From G965197005 sp965197005 (GTDB taxonomy: Bacteria > Pseudomonadota > Gammaproteobacteria > Pseudomonadales > Oceanobacteraceae): 64,000 nucleotides of DNA. The stretch is from positions 620,001 to 684,000 of the forward strand of contig OZ239982.1 of assembly GCA_965197005.1 (NCBI GenBank). Reading direction: 5' to 3'. Of this stretch, positions 34,385 through 43,944 are shown piece after piece (the first letter of the stretch is position 1; each line of letters begins with the position of its first letter). A model generated the notes under the pieces. It saw only the letters and a program-made list of their open reading frames with translations, was not told where the DNA came from and ran no database searches. Position numbers and translations under genes: made by a program.

Positions 34385-35863
34385 ATGAATACCCAACAGG
34401 TTGATGTGTTATTAGTCGGTGGCGGAGTAATGAGTGCCACATTAGGAATGCTATTAAATAGGCTTGACTCCAGCCTTTCTATTATGTTGGTGGAGCGGCT
34501 TGAAGACGTTGCCCATGAAAGCAGTTTTGGCTGGAATAATGCGGGTACAGGTCATGCAGGTTATTGCGAATTAAATTACACACCACGCAATGCACAAGGG
34601 GAAATAGAAATTAAGCGTGCATTAAGTATTAATGCTAATTTTGAAATATCTTTGCAGTTTTGGTCATATTTGGTGCAACAAAATATACTGCCTAACCCTA
34701 AGACCTTTATAAATAATACGCCACATTTAAGTTTTGTATGGGGTGAAGATGATGTGCGTTATTTGCAAGATAGACAACAGGCCATGAGTGCCCATCATTT
34801 ATTTGCAGATATGCAGATAAGTACGGATTTTGCACAAATTGCACAGTGGATTCCGTTAATTATGCAAGGTCGTGATACACAGCAACCCGTTGCTGCTACA
34901 AAAGTAGAGCATGGTGCAGATGTTGATTATGGCTCACTCACTCAAAGTCTTATTCGCTATTTAAGTGAGCAACCTAATTTTGAGCTTAACCTAAATCAAG
35001 AAGTAGAAGATATTTCTCGCAAAGAAGGCAAACTTTGGACTGTTAAAATTAAAAATCGTAAAACCGATAAAAAACAAACCATTCAAAGCAAGTTTGTTTT
35101 TATTGGTGCAGGTGGTGCTGCTTTGCCATTATTACAAGCGGCAGATATTGATGAGTCTGTCGGTTACGGTGGTTTTCCTGTGAGTGGTCAATGGCTGGTG
35201 TGCAAAGAGCCAAGTATTGTGCAGCAACACCATGCAAAAGTGTATGGTAAAGCGGCTATTGGAGCACCGCCTATGTCTGTTCCTCATTTAGATACACGCA
35301 TTATTGAAGGTGAAGCCGCACTTTTATTCGGGCCTTTTGCAGGATTTACTACACGGTTTTTAAAGCAGGGTTCATCGATGGATTTATTTAATTCAATTCA
35401 ATTAGATAACCTAATGCCAATGATGAGTGTGGGAGCAAAAAATATGGATTTAACTCGTTATCTTATTTCTGAGGCAATGCAATCTAAAAGTGAAAGGGTG
35501 AGTACCTTGCGTGGCTATTATCCTAATTGTCATGATGATAACTGGTCTTTAGCGCAGGCAGGGCAGCGTGTTCAGGTGATTAAAAAAGATGAGAACGGTC
35601 GTGGTATTTTAGAGTTTGGTACCGAGCTGGTTGCTGCAAAAGATGGCTCTTTGGCGGCATTGTTGGGGGCCTCTCCAGGTGCTTCTGTATCGGTCATTGC
35701 TATGGTAGAGGTGCTAGAGCGTTGCTTTAAAGGGCGTTTTAATCAAGACTGGAAAGATAGTTTAAAAAGCATGATTCCTTCTTATGGCGAGTCCTTAACT
35801 CATCAGCCTGATTTGCTTGCAAAAATACGTGCAGATAACCTTACCAACCTACAGCTTTGCTAA
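34385..35863 (+). CDS. mqo: Malate:quinone oxidoreductase
   Basis: This 492-residue FAD enzyme oxidises malate to oxaloacetate and passes electrons to quinone at the inner membrane. The start is ATG 34385 behind AAGAGAG. The FAD motif VDVLLVGGGVMSATLGMLL and the family blocks FGWNNAGTGHAGYCELNYTP and FGPFAGFTTRFLKQGS are clear. Located next to fumC (divergent). Confidence 0.96.
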   Translation: MNTQQVDVLLVGGGVMSATLGMLLNRLDSSLSIMLVERLEDVAHESSFGWNNAGTGHAGYCELNYTPRNAQGEIEIKRALSINANFEISLQFWSYLVQQNILPNPKTFINNTPHLSFVWGEDDVRYLQDRQQAMSAHHLFADMQISTDFAQIAQWIPLIMQGRDTQQPVAATKVEHGADVDYGSLTQSLIRYLSEQPNFELNLNQEVEDISRKEGKLWTVKIKNRKTDKKQTIQSKFVFIGAGGAALPLLQAADIDESVGYGGFPVSGQWLVCKEPSIVQQHHAKVYGKAAIGAPPMSVPHLDTRIIEGEAALLFGPFAGFTTRFLKQGSSMDLFNSIQLDNLMPMMSVGAKNMDLTRYLISEAMQSKSERVSTLRGYYPNCHDDNWSLAQAGQRVQVIKKDENGRGILEFGTELVAAKDGSLAALLGASPGASVSVIAMVEVLERCFKGRFNQDWKDSLKSMIPSYGESLTHQPDLLAKIRADNLTNLQLC

Positions 35864-35871
35864 TAGGTTGG
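35844..35871 (+). terminator. Hairpin at the end of mqo
   Basis: CCAACCTA (35844-35851) and TAGGTTGG (35864-35871) form an 8-bp stem with a 12-nt loop that includes the stop codon, followed at some distance by TTTT. It is a weak terminator between convergent genes. Confidence 0.4.
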
Positions 35872-35884
35872 CTTATTGGTTGTT

Positions 35885-36919
35885 TTAGTCTAGGTTTTTA
35901 TTTAACTTTTCGTGTTGTTCACATGCCTGTGCAACAACACGCTCAATAATCTCTGAAACGCTTGCTTGATCTTGAATTAAACCTTGGCTTTGTCCTATAA
36001 ACTGTATGCCATTGTCTAAGTCACCTTCTATGGTGGCGGCTTTTAATTTAGGCACACTGGCACCAAAGTAAGCGAGCATTTTAATTTTTTGTGGCATTAC
36101 CAGCAATCCAAGCAATATACGCCATACTGGTTGGGCAACTAATTTAGCTGCTTTTTTTGCCTCCCATGCTGCTCGCAAAAATCCCATAGGGCGGGTTACT
36201 TGTTTTTGCGTTAGTTGGTTGCTCATGACACGGGCAGGTATGCCGTCAAAATTTTTCGAATATAGCGTATCTTGTGCGGTTTTTTGTATAACTGTTTTTT
36301 TGATATTGCAATGCAAGGGACTTTCTTGACTGACCGCTAAGCGTGAGCCCATGGCAATGCCTTGTGCGCCCAATGCTAAAGCGGCAAGAAGCCCGTTGCC
36401 ATCAGCAAAACCACCAGTGGCAATGACTGGAATATTAACCGCATGAACAATGCTAGGGATTAATACTAAGGATGTCACCGCGCCGCCATGAGCCGCTGCT
36501 TCATGACCGGTAACCAATAAGGCATCAGCACCAATATGTTGTGCTGATTTAGCGTGCTTCTCGCTAACGACTGTGGCAATGACTTTGCCGCCATAGCTAT
36601 GTGCTTGTTTAACAATCCAGTCTCCCTTACCTAAGGAAAAATTAATGACGGGGACTTGTTCGTTAAGCGCAACCTCGGCATTTTCTTTAGCCCCTGGCAT
36701 TAATAGGGTAACCCCTACACCAAAGGGTTTATCTGTTAAGCTGCGTATTTTTTTGATGGCTTGGCGTGTTTCTTCTGCACTTAAAGGCCCGCTGGCTAAA
36801 ATCCCTAAACCGCCTGCATTAGAAACGGCAGCAACCAGTTCAGGTGTTGATATCCAGCTCATGCCAGGGAGTATTATGGGGTGTTTTATAGCGAATAGTT
36901 GAGTGATTTCAGTGTTCAT
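35885..36919 (-). CDS. Nitronate monooxygenase-type flavoenzyme
   Basis: This 344-residue TIM-barrel FMN protein of the nitronate monooxygenase (2-nitropropane dioxygenase) family has IILPGMSWISTPELVAAVSNAGGLGIL, GHEAAAHGG (catalytic His region) and IPVIATGGFADGNGLLAALALGAQGIAMGSR. I chose the ATG at 36919, 13 codons into the longest frame. It detoxifies alkyl nitronates or acts as a related enoyl reductase; which is not decidable here. Confidence 0.85.
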   Translation of the reverse strand: MNTEITQLFAIKHPIILPGMSWISTPELVAAVSNAGGLGILASGPLSAEETRQAIKKIRSLTDKPFGVGVTLLMPGAKENAEVALNEQVPVINFSLGKGDWIVKQAHSYGGKVIATVVSEKHAKSAQHIGADALLVTGHEAAAHGGAVTSLVLIPSIVHAVNIPVIATGGFADGNGLLAALALGAQGIAMGSRLAVSQESPLHCNIKKTVIQKTAQDTLYSKNFDGIPARVMSNQLTQKQVTRPMGFLRAAWEAKKAAKLVAQPVWRILLGLLVMPQKIKMLAYFGASVPKLKAATIEGDLDNGIQFIGQSQGLIQDQASVSEIIERVVAQACEQHEKLNKNLD

Positions 36920-37022
36920 ATTATCAATTCCAAAATTGTATAAAAATCTCACAAGCACTGAGTTTTGTCCAGCTATTCGCTTAAATTGCTGGTAATTTGT
37001 ATGATTGTTAATCTATTTAAAG

Positions 37023-37286
37023 CTAACGCTTATTTTTTTGTACAAACTTAATGGCTTTTTTAACTGCATCTTGTACTTTTTGTTGAATTTCTTGCTGCTC
37101 AATAGATGAGGTATAAAAAGTTAAATCTACGGTGTAGCAAATATACCGAGGTGGTAAGCTATTAAGTGCTACACAGGCAATATCGCTTAGTTCGTCGGTT
37201 GTATGTTTTTTACTGCTAAGCTGGTAGGAGACTTCATCGCATACTAATTTTTCATAGTAGTTTTGTATGTTGGCTGAAATAGACAT
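37023..37286 (-). CDS. ComFB-family protein
   Basis: This 87-residue protein has the ComFB signature YYEKLVCDEV and DIACVALNSLPPRYICY. ComFB was named from a Bacillus competence operon; recent work on the family (recollection) describes cyclic-dinucleotide binding. It is on the same strand as, and about 100 bp upstream of, the nitronate monooxygenase. Function here is unknown. Confidence 0.8.
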   Translation of the reverse strand: MSISANIQNYYEKLVCDEVSYQLSSKKHTTDELSDIACVALNSLPPRYICYTVDLTFYTSSIEQQEIQQKVQDAVKKAIKFVQKNKR

Positions 37287-37431
37287 GGCGTTTTAAATTC
37301 CTATTGTGTATAAAAAGTGATTTAAACCATCTGGCTTAAAGCAAGTTTAGTTCAATTTATTACATTTATTTAACTTTATTCGGTTAGAATGCGTAATATG
37401 ATAAAAAAATCAATCTATTTGGGAGAGTTTA

Positions 37432-38265
37432 GTGATATTTCGTTCGTTTTTATTGGTGCTGGTGTTCTTACTTAGTGCCTGTTCTGTTACCCAGTTGCCT
37501 AAAAATTTATCCAAGGCGGTTATGCAGCAAAATAGCCCAGAGCTGGTTAAAAGTGGTTTGCCATCTTATTTATTAATGCTAGATGCGTTTGTACTAACCT
37601 ACCCTAAAAATGAGTCTTTTTTGTTTTCAGCTGCTAAGTTAAATGCAGCATATGCAGGTAGTTTTGCTGATAATCCAGAGCAGGCAAAAAATATGGCAAA
37701 AAAAGCATTAAGTTATGCCACTCGTGGTTTGTGTGAGCAAGAAGAGGATTTATGTAAAATACGAACTTTCAATGCAGAAAAAATAACCCAGAAACTCACT
37801 GAGTATGATGAAAGTAGTGTGCCTGCTATTTATGCCTTTGCAGCGGCTTGGTTAAGCTATATTCAAACCCATAGTGATGACTGGAGCGCAATTGCAGAGT
37901 TGTCTAAAGCTAAAGCACTTATGGAGTGGGTGGTTAAGGTAGAGCCTAAACATGATAAAGGCACGCCGTATATTTATTTAGGCGTTATTACAGCGCAAGT
38001 GCCTGCTAGCCTAGGGGGTAAGCCTGAGTTGGCAAAGCGTTATTTTGAGCAAGCATTTATTTACTCTAATAAGCAAAATTTAATGAGTAAACTATATTAT
38101 GCTAAATTTTATGCCCGTCTGGTGTTTCAAAAGCAACTTCATGATGAGCTATTAAATGAAATTTTAAGCAGCAAATCATTGTCAGGAGAATTTACTTTAA
38201 TGAATGTCTTGGCAAAACAACAGGCTCAGGTATTATTAAATTCTTCTTCGGACTATTTTGAGTAA
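37432..38265 (+). CDS. TRAP transporter TatT-component lipoprotein
   Basis: The 277-residue protein starts at GTG behind GGGAG and has lipobox VFLLSAC (Cys17). The rest is helical, TPR-like, with AAKLNAAYAGSF and TPYIYLGVITAQVPASLGGKPELAKRYFEQA, matching the TatT (T component) family, which oligomerises and is thought to help load TRAP binding proteins. It is the first gene of the TatT-dctP-dctQ-dctM operon. Confidence 0.88.
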   Translation: MIFRSFLLVLVFLLSACSVTQLPKNLSKAVMQQNSPELVKSGLPSYLLMLDAFVLTYPKNESFLFSAAKLNAAYAGSFADNPEQAKNMAKKALSYATRGLCEQEEDLCKIRTFNAEKITQKLTEYDESSVPAIYAFAAAWLSYIQTHSDDWSAIAELSKAKALMEWVVKVEPKHDKGTPYIYLGVITAQVPASLGGKPELAKRYFEQAFIYSNKQNLMSKLYYAKFYARLVFQKQLHDELLNEILSSKSLSGEFTLMNVLAKQQAQVLLNSSSDYFE

Positions 38266-38268
38266 ATT

Positions 38269-39261
38269 ATGCGTTATTTATTATTAATTATTGTTTTTTC
38301 TTTGTCTCTAAGCCAACAAAGTTATGCAGCAACCACGTTTAAAATTGCAACCATTGCCCCCGATGGTACAACTTGGATGCGTATGATGCGTGCAGCAGGG
38401 GAGCGAATTAAGAAAAAAACTGGTGGTCAGGTTAAGTTCCGTTTTTTTCCAAGTGGTGTCATGGGCAGTGATAAAAGCGTATTAAGGAAAATTCGTATTG
38501 GTCAACTGCAAGGTGGTGCTGTTTCAGCAGGGTCATTAAAATCCATATCACGTTTGGCCTTGTTATATGCTATGCCATTTACCTTTCGCTCTTTAGATGA
38601 AGTCCGTTATGTGCGTGCGGATTTTGATCAAAAAATCAAACAGAGTTTGCGTAAACGCTTTGAAGTATTAGGTATGGCAGAAGGTGGCTTTGCTTATTTA
38701 ATGTCAAAAAATAAAGCCAATACCATTGCGGAATTAAAACAACAAAAAATTTGGGTGCCAGAGGGCGATAAAATAGCAACTACTGCTTTTAAGCAGGCAG
38801 GCATTAGTCCTATTTCTTTACCTGTCTCTGATGTGTATACCAGTTTACAAACAGGTTTAATTAATGCTATAGGCGTTAATCCTACTTCTGCATTGGCATT
38901 GCAATGGCACAACAAAGTAAATTATATGGTGGACTTCCCCATTTTATTTATTTTTGGTTATTTAATTGTAGATAGAAAAGCCTTTGATAAATTAACCGCT
39001 GAACAGCAAAAAATTGTACGCACAGAAATGCAGGCAACTTTTGCAAAAATGGATAAGCAAAATGCAACTGATGAACAAAATGCGAAGCTGGCCATGCAAA
39101 AACAAGGTATTAAAATATTACCTATTAGTAATGAAGAAAAACAAAAATGGCAGATTTTTAGTATTGAAAGTTTAAATCAATTAGCTGGTAAAAAAGTATA
39201 TCCTGAAGCCGCTTATAAGCAGCTTATGGTAAAGCTACGCACATATCGACAAGGTAAGTAA
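38269..39261 (+). CDS. dctP: TRAP transporter solute-binding protein (DctP type)
   Basis: This 330-residue periplasmic protein has a signal peptide (LLLIIVFSLSLSQQSYAA) and the fold marks FKIATIAPDGTTWMRMMRAAG, KVLRKIRIGQLQGG and KIWVPEGDKIATTAFKQAG. The family binds carboxylates; the ligand is not predictable here. It lies 3 bp after the TatT gene. Confidence 0.92.
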   Translation: MRYLLLIIVFSLSLSQQSYAATTFKIATIAPDGTTWMRMMRAAGERIKKKTGGQVKFRFFPSGVMGSDKSVLRKIRIGQLQGGAVSAGSLKSISRLALLYAMPFTFRSLDEVRYVRADFDQKIKQSLRKRFEVLGMAEGGFAYLMSKNKANTIAELKQQKIWVPEGDKIATTAFKQAGISPISLPVSDVYTSLQTGLINAIGVNPTSALALQWHNKVNYMVDFPILFIFGYLIVDRKAFDKLTAEQQKIVRTEMQATFAKMDKQNATDEQNAKLAMQKQGIKILPISNEEKQKWQIFSIESLNQLAGKKVYPEAAYKQLMVKLRTYRQGK

Positions 39262-39749
39262 TGTTAAGAAAATGGCTGCATTATGTACAACTAGGTGAGC
39301 GCTTATTGGTGGCCGCTATTTTATTGGCAGTGATTTTGATAGCTGGCTCTGATGTTCTGTTGCGATTGTTGTTTGCACAAGGTTTGAGCTGGTCTGCGCC
39401 TATTTTAAAAATTGCATTATTGTGGTTGTCTTTGTTAGGTGCTATTTTGGCGGCGGCTAAAAATGAGCATATTCGCATTGATGTTTTAGAGCATTATTTA
39501 CCTCTTAAATACTTGCCTATATTACAGCGGATAACCGCTTTGTTTAGTTCGTTGGTGTGTATGCTAATTGCTTATCACGCCTACTTTTTTGTTGCAGAAA
39601 CCTATAGCTATCAAGATGTTGCTTTTGCGAGTGTGCCAGCATGGGTTGTACAGGCAATTATTCCTATCAGTTTTGCTTTAATTGGGCTGCGTTTTTTCTT
39701 GCAAATATGGCAACCTTATGCAAATGAGCTTGATGAGGATTTTGTATGA
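39261..39749 (+). CDS. dctQ: TRAP transporter small permease (DctQ type)
   Basis: This 162-residue protein has four membrane helices and AILAAAKNEHIRIDVLEHYLP, a DctQ-typical loop with the conserved EHIR(I/V)D pattern. It overlaps dctP by one base and dctM by 4 bp, so the three are translationally coupled. Confidence 0.92.
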   Translation: MLRKWLHYVQLGERLLVAAILLAVILIAGSDVLLRLLFAQGLSWSAPILKIALLWLSLLGAILAAAKNEHIRIDVLEHYLPLKYLPILQRITALFSSLVCMLIAYHAYFFVAETYSYQDVAFASVPAWVVQAIIPISFALIGLRFFLQIWQPYANELDEDFV

Positions 39750-41032
39750 GCATTATTGTGCCTATTGTATTGTTACTTCTGGCAGTTTTAGGGGTGCCTC
39801 TGTTTGTGGTTATTGCTTTAGGTGCAATCTGGGGATTTTATCAAACAGGTGTTGATTTACAGGTTATTGCAATTGAGGTGTATCGATTAACAGAAATGCC
39901 AGTCCTAATTGCCATTCCTTTATTTACCTTTGCAGGTTATATGTTAAGTCGAGGTGGCGCACCGCAAAGGTTATTGCGTTTAAGTAATGCATTGTTAGGC
40001 TGGTTGCCTGGCGGCTTGGCGGTGGTGGCATTGGTTAGTTGCGCTCTATTTACGGCTTTAACAGGTGCCTCTGGTATCACTATTATTGCGTTAGGTGCAT
40101 TGTTATACCCTGCTATGCAGCAAGCAGGATATAAAGATAACTTTAATTTAGGTCTCATTACCTCATCAGGTAGCTTGGGGTTGTTATTTGCTCCAGCAGT
40201 GCCACTTATTTTATATGCGGTTGTAGCACAGCAGATGTCTTTGGGTATTCAAGTGAGTATTGATGACATGTTTTTTGCTGGCATTTTACCCGGCTTGTTA
40301 ATGCTGTTAGTGCTGATTTTATATAGTCTATTTACGGCTAAGAAAATACCCAGTTTACAAACACAAGCCTTTAGTAAGCAAGAAGCATGGCAAGCAATTA
40401 AAGAGAGTCGTTTTGAAATTCCGTTGCCATTTATCATTTTAGGCGGCATTTATGGCGGCTTTTTTGCAATTTCAGAAGCAGCGGCAATTACGGCAATGTA
40501 TGTGTTGATTGTCAGCACGCTGTTGCGTAAAGAGGTTGGTATCGCTGAGCTGCCAAAGGTACTGACGAACTCTATGCAACTGGTCGGGGCAATTATGTTA
40601 ATTTTGGCACTGTCTTTAGCCTCAACCAATTATATGATAGACAGTGGCTTACCTGAAGAAATCTTTGCATTATTAAAAACGCATATTAGTGATAGCACTA
40701 GTTTTTTAATCTTATTAACATTGTTCTTGTTGGTGCTGGGTATGATGTTGGATATTTTTTCTGCAATTATGATTATGGTGCCGCTAATTTTGCCCATTGC
40801 GATTGAATTTGGAGTACACCCTGTGCATTTGGGGATTTTATTTTTGGCAAATATGCAGTTGGGGTATTTTACACCACCGGTAGGAATGAATTTATTTATT
40901 GCTAGTTTGCGCTTTAAACAACCCGTGTTAAAACTGTATGCGGCAACCTTACCCTTTTTCTTTCTTTTATTAATAAGCGTACTGCTAATTACCTTTATTC
41001 CTTGGTTAAGTTTGGTATTTGTTGCTAAATAG
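39746..41032 (+). CDS. dctM: TRAP transporter large permease (DctM type)
   Basis: This 428-residue protein has about 12 helices. LFTFAGYMLSRGGAPQRLLRL, TGASGITIIALGALLYPAM and GYFTPPVGMNLFIAS are family motifs. It uses a sodium gradient to import the DctP-bound solute. It converges on the parA-like gene, overlapping by 8 bp. Confidence 0.94.
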   Translation: MSIIVPIVLLLLAVLGVPLFVVIALGAIWGFYQTGVDLQVIAIEVYRLTEMPVLIAIPLFTFAGYMLSRGGAPQRLLRLSNALLGWLPGGLAVVALVSCALFTALTGASGITIIALGALLYPAMQQAGYKDNFNLGLITSSGSLGLLFAPAVPLILYAVVAQQMSLGIQVSIDDMFFAGILPGLLMLLVLILYSLFTAKKIPSLQTQAFSKQEAWQAIKESRFEIPLPFIILGGIYGGFFAISEAAAITAMYVLIVSTLLRKEVGIAELPKVLTNSMQLVGAIMLILALSLASTNYMIDSGLPEEIFALLKTHISDSTSFLILLTLFLLVLGMMLDIFSAIMIMVPLILPIAIEFGVHPVHLGILFLANMQLGYFTPPVGMNLFIASLRFKQPVLKLYAATLPFFFLLLISVLLITFIPWLSLVFVAK

Positions 41033-41819
41033 GGTTATGTTTTTCTTCTTGGCTTTCTGTTTGTGAGTGAATGCTAGAGGTCGTTTGCTCTATCCAGTCT
41101 AGTAGGGGCTGCCATTCACGCTTATCTTTTAGACTGAGTTTAGCAAAGTCTGCTAAGCCCATACCGTATTCACTGGCTCGCACATAAAATTGAGTGTCTC
41201 TTAAAGCGGTAATAAATGGTGTATTTAAGCTGTTTAAAAAACTTTCTAATTTATTGTAGATAAGGGTGTTTTTCTTAACTCTATTGGCGATAACGGCAAT
41301 CGGTTTGGGGTTTTTCTTATAGGCTCTGGAGTTCATTATTTCTGCAATAAATGCAGTGGCGGCACGAATATCAATGGCAGAGGGTATCATCGGCATAATA
41401 ATAATATCTGCTTGTTGTACTAAGTCTTCCAATTCATTGCCAGAAAAACCTGCAGGCGTATCGATAATGATTTTGTTACAAGCGGGGGGAACACGCATGC
41501 GCCAACTTAAATTACGAGACATCATGCTAGATTTATCAACAGCAGGTATGCCATGAATTTTAGGTAAACTTTCTGCTCTAACAGCTAGCCAATCAAGAGA
41601 TGAGTATTGAGGGTCGCAATCAATTAAAGCGGTGTTATTTCCTTGATGAGCAAAGTGACTGGCTAGGTTAGTTGCTAAAGTCGTTTTACCACAACCTCCT
41701 TTGGCGTTAGCAACCATAATATGAGTGCGTCGCAACGACTTAACCCGTCTTACTTCATTAGAAGCAAAACGTGCGGGGTGCATCGTTTTTTCTGATGTGG
41801 AGGTGTTTTTCTTCCACAT
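41025..41819 (-). CDS. ParA/MinD-family ATPase (orphan)
   Basis: This 264-residue P-loop ATPase has a deviant Walker A ANAKGGCGKTTLATNLASH, the switch ALIDCDPQYSSLDW and IIIDTPAGFSGNELEDL. ATG 41819 is the chosen start; a TTG 20 codons upstream would overlap the neighbouring gene. There is no parB or parS nearby, so it is not plasmid or chromosome partition in the usual form. It follows the WD40 lipoprotein, rsd and dsbB on the same strand. It may position some cell component on the nucleoid or pole. Confidence 0.82.
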   Translation of the reverse strand: MWKKNTSTSEKTMHPARFASNEVRRVKSLRRTHIMVANAKGGCGKTTLATNLASHFAHQGNNTALIDCDPQYSSLDWLAVRAESLPKIHGIPAVDKSSMMSRNLSWRMRVPPACNKIIIDTPAGFSGNELEDLVQQADIIIMPMIPSAIDIRAATAFIAEIMNSRAYKKNPKPIAVIANRVKKNTLIYNKLESFLNSLNTPFITALRDTQFYVRASEYGMGLADFAKLSLKDKREWQPLLDWIEQTTSSIHSQTESQEEKHNPI

Positions 41820-41866
41820 GGATTTATATTTACTTATCAATGTGCTACATCTTTGTTTGCATAGTT

Positions 41867-42844
41867 TTATTTTGCCCAATAAATAAAGCCATCGGACCCT
41901 GCTGCAATCACTGCGCTACCGTTAAAAGCAACGTCTTCAACTTGAGCGTGACCGCCAAATAATTTTTGTGTTTGTAGATGCCACTTTTTACGGCGCTTGC
42001 CATCTTTCAAACTCCATAACTCAATCATACCTGAACTTGAGCCAGTAAGCAGCCATTGTCCATTGCCACTGAAGCGAACTGCCTGATAATGACCACGAGG
42101 TTTGCCTATTTCTAGCATAAGTTTACCTGTTTTTACGCTCCAGATTTTTCCTGTTTCACGTAGCGCAGAAGTAAACAAATAACGACCGTCAGGGGATAAC
42201 TCTGCGGTTCTTACTTGGTTGCCATGCTTTAAGGTATGCAATAGTGTCCCTTTGGGGAGTTGCCATATCTTGGCAGTTAAGTCATCAGAAGCACTGGCAG
42301 CCAGTTTATTGCTGCTATCCATGCTTACGTCATAAACAATACCTGCATGGGGTAAGCGCAACTTGACACCACCACTTTGAATGGCGAATAAGGTGGCAGT
42401 ATAATCTTGCATGGCTAAAAGTGCATAAGTACCACTTTTACTCAGTGCCATATCTTTAATATTGCCAGGTGCATTCCAGTAGGATACGGCTTGCCCTGTT
42501 TTACGTTTCCATAAAACAATTGTGCGATGGTCTGCGGTGGCGGCAAATTCACCATTGGCAGAGAAAGCACTGCTTAATATATTAGATTGTTCGCCAGATT
42601 GGTGATTCCAGTCATAAATTCGGTCTAAGGGAGAGGTGCGCCATAAGCTACCACCATTATGAATAGAGCCAACTATGGCATTTTTTCCATGTTCAGAAAA
42701 ACGAATAGAAAACGCACCTTGATGGGCAACAGATTCTTTTTTATAGGGTGTTTTTTGGATTTCACCACAGGCACTTAATAAGCTGGTACAGTAGGCTAGC
42801 AGCATATAAAAGAGCACATATTTTATCTGTTGAGCTAATCTCAC
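41867..42844 (-). CDS. WD40-repeat lipoprotein
   Basis: The 325-residue protein has lipobox LLSAC (Cys26) and about six WD40-type blades, for example TAKIWQLPKGTLLHTLKHGNQV, GKIWSVKTGKLML and MIELWSLKDGKRRK. It is likely a beta-propeller scaffold in the periplasm. It lies 19 bp after rsd and 47 bp before parA. Its partner is unknown. Confidence 0.85.
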   Translation of the reverse strand: MRLAQQIKYVLFYMLLAYCTSLLSACGEIQKTPYKKESVAHQGAFSIRFSEHGKNAIVGSIHNGGSLWRTSPLDRIYDWNHQSGEQSNILSSAFSANGEFAATADHRTIVLWKRKTGQAVSYWNAPGNIKDMALSKSGTYALLAMQDYTATLFAIQSGGVKLRLPHAGIVYDVSMDSSNKLAASASDDLTAKIWQLPKGTLLHTLKHGNQVRTAELSPDGRYLFTSALRETGKIWSVKTGKLMLEIGKPRGHYQAVRFSGNGQWLLTGSSSGMIELWSLKDGKRRKKWHLQTQKLFGGHAQVEDVAFNGSAVIAAGSDGFIYWAK

Positions 42845-42863
42845 TTTAGACTTCCTATATTAT

Positions 42864-43337
42864 CTAGCTGACAGCTTCTTGCTGGCTATTGTAGAGCATT
42901 GAAATAAGTCCATCTTCTAAAAGAAAGCGGTCTTCTAATAGCTCGCCTACTTTAGATAAAGACGCAGACAGTTTCATCAGTTCTTCAAGACTGCATTGTT
43001 CGTTGTATTGATCGTTAAAATCGACTAGGTTGCTGGTAATTTCTTCTAAGCGTGCAAAAGCATCTCTTACCTGGGATATGTCTGCACCATCAATTTCTGT
43101 GGCACTGGATAGGAGCTTTTCATACACTTGAAAATGGCTAACCGAACAATAGTCCATTAAGGCTTCACAAAAAATAGAAATATTATCAGCCAATTGATTT
43201 TCTTTGGTTTTAAGTGGTTTGGTAGATAGCACATTATAGTATTTTACGATAAGACGCTGACGTTTATTTAGCCAGCGATCAATGAGACTATGCTCTCCGC
43301 CCCAGCGTTGTTTAGCGTTTTCATAATGTTTCAACAT
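42864..43337 (-). CDS. rsd: Anti-sigma70 factor Rsd/AlgQ
   Basis: The 157-residue helical protein binds sigma70 region 4 and sequesters it in stationary phase. The N-terminus RWGGEHSLIDRWLNKRQRLIVKY is the conserved region of Rsd/AlgQ. It lies about 40 bp downstream of dsbB. Confidence 0.92.
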   Translation of the reverse strand: MLKHYENAKQRWGGEHSLIDRWLNKRQRLIVKYYNVLSTKPLKTKENQLADNISIFCEALMDYCSVSHFQVYEKLLSSATEIDGADISQVRDAFARLEEITSNLVDFNDQYNEQCSLEELMKLSASLSKVGELLEDRFLLEDGLISMLYNSQQEAVS

Positions 43338-43376
43338 ATGTTGCTCCTGTTTTAATCTTGCTTTTTTGTAAGTGTG

Positions 43377-43874
43377 TTATTTGTTTGCTTTAAAAGTAAT
43401 ATAAAGGCTTACCATGGCAAATAATGCATAGATAGTAAAGCAAATTCTAGTCCACTCTGGCATAGATAGACCTAAAAATGACCAAACAACCTCAGCACAA
43501 TTACCATCTCCCTTTAATAGTAGGGTCAAAAACTTGTCAAAAGGTAAGGACTTAAGCATGTAAGCAAGGTCTGGACCACATGCCGGTGCTTGCTCTGGCG
43601 GTAAGGCTTGTAGATAAACATGATGGTCGGCAATATATAGCCCTGTTAAGCTGGCAATAAGTGCCAATAAAAGCATGAATAAAGACAGAGTACGCACTTT
43701 AATGCTAGCGAGTAAAAAGCCAATGCTAAGGAGTAACACAAACAGGCGTTGTGTCATGCACAAGGGACAAGGGTCGAGTTGAAGTATGTATTCAAAGTAG
43801 TAGGCGGCGGCGAGTAAGCCAAAGCCAGATAGTGCTGCTAATAAATATAGTTTTGGAAAAAAATGTGTTTTCAT
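43377..43874 (-). CDS. dsbB: Disulfide bond formation protein DsbB
   Basis: This 165-residue, four-helix inner-membrane protein re-oxidises DsbA with quinone. It has the first Cys pair LDPCPLCMTQRL (CPLC) and the second in the periplasmic loop, ACGPDL and GDGNCAEVVW. Confidence 0.95.
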   Translation of the reverse strand: MKTHFFPKLYLLAALSGFGLLAAAYYFEYILQLDPCPLCMTQRLFVLLLSIGFLLASIKVRTLSLFMLLLALIASLTGLYIADHHVYLQALPPEQAPACGPDLAYMLKSLPFDKFLTLLLKGDGNCAEVVWSFLGLSMPEWTRICFTIYALFAMVSLYITFKANK

Positions 43875-43944
43875 CTGTTTGCCTTTTGGTGTTTTTTGTA
43901 AAAATATTAAATGATGACTATAAACTAAACTAAGCTATGCTTAA

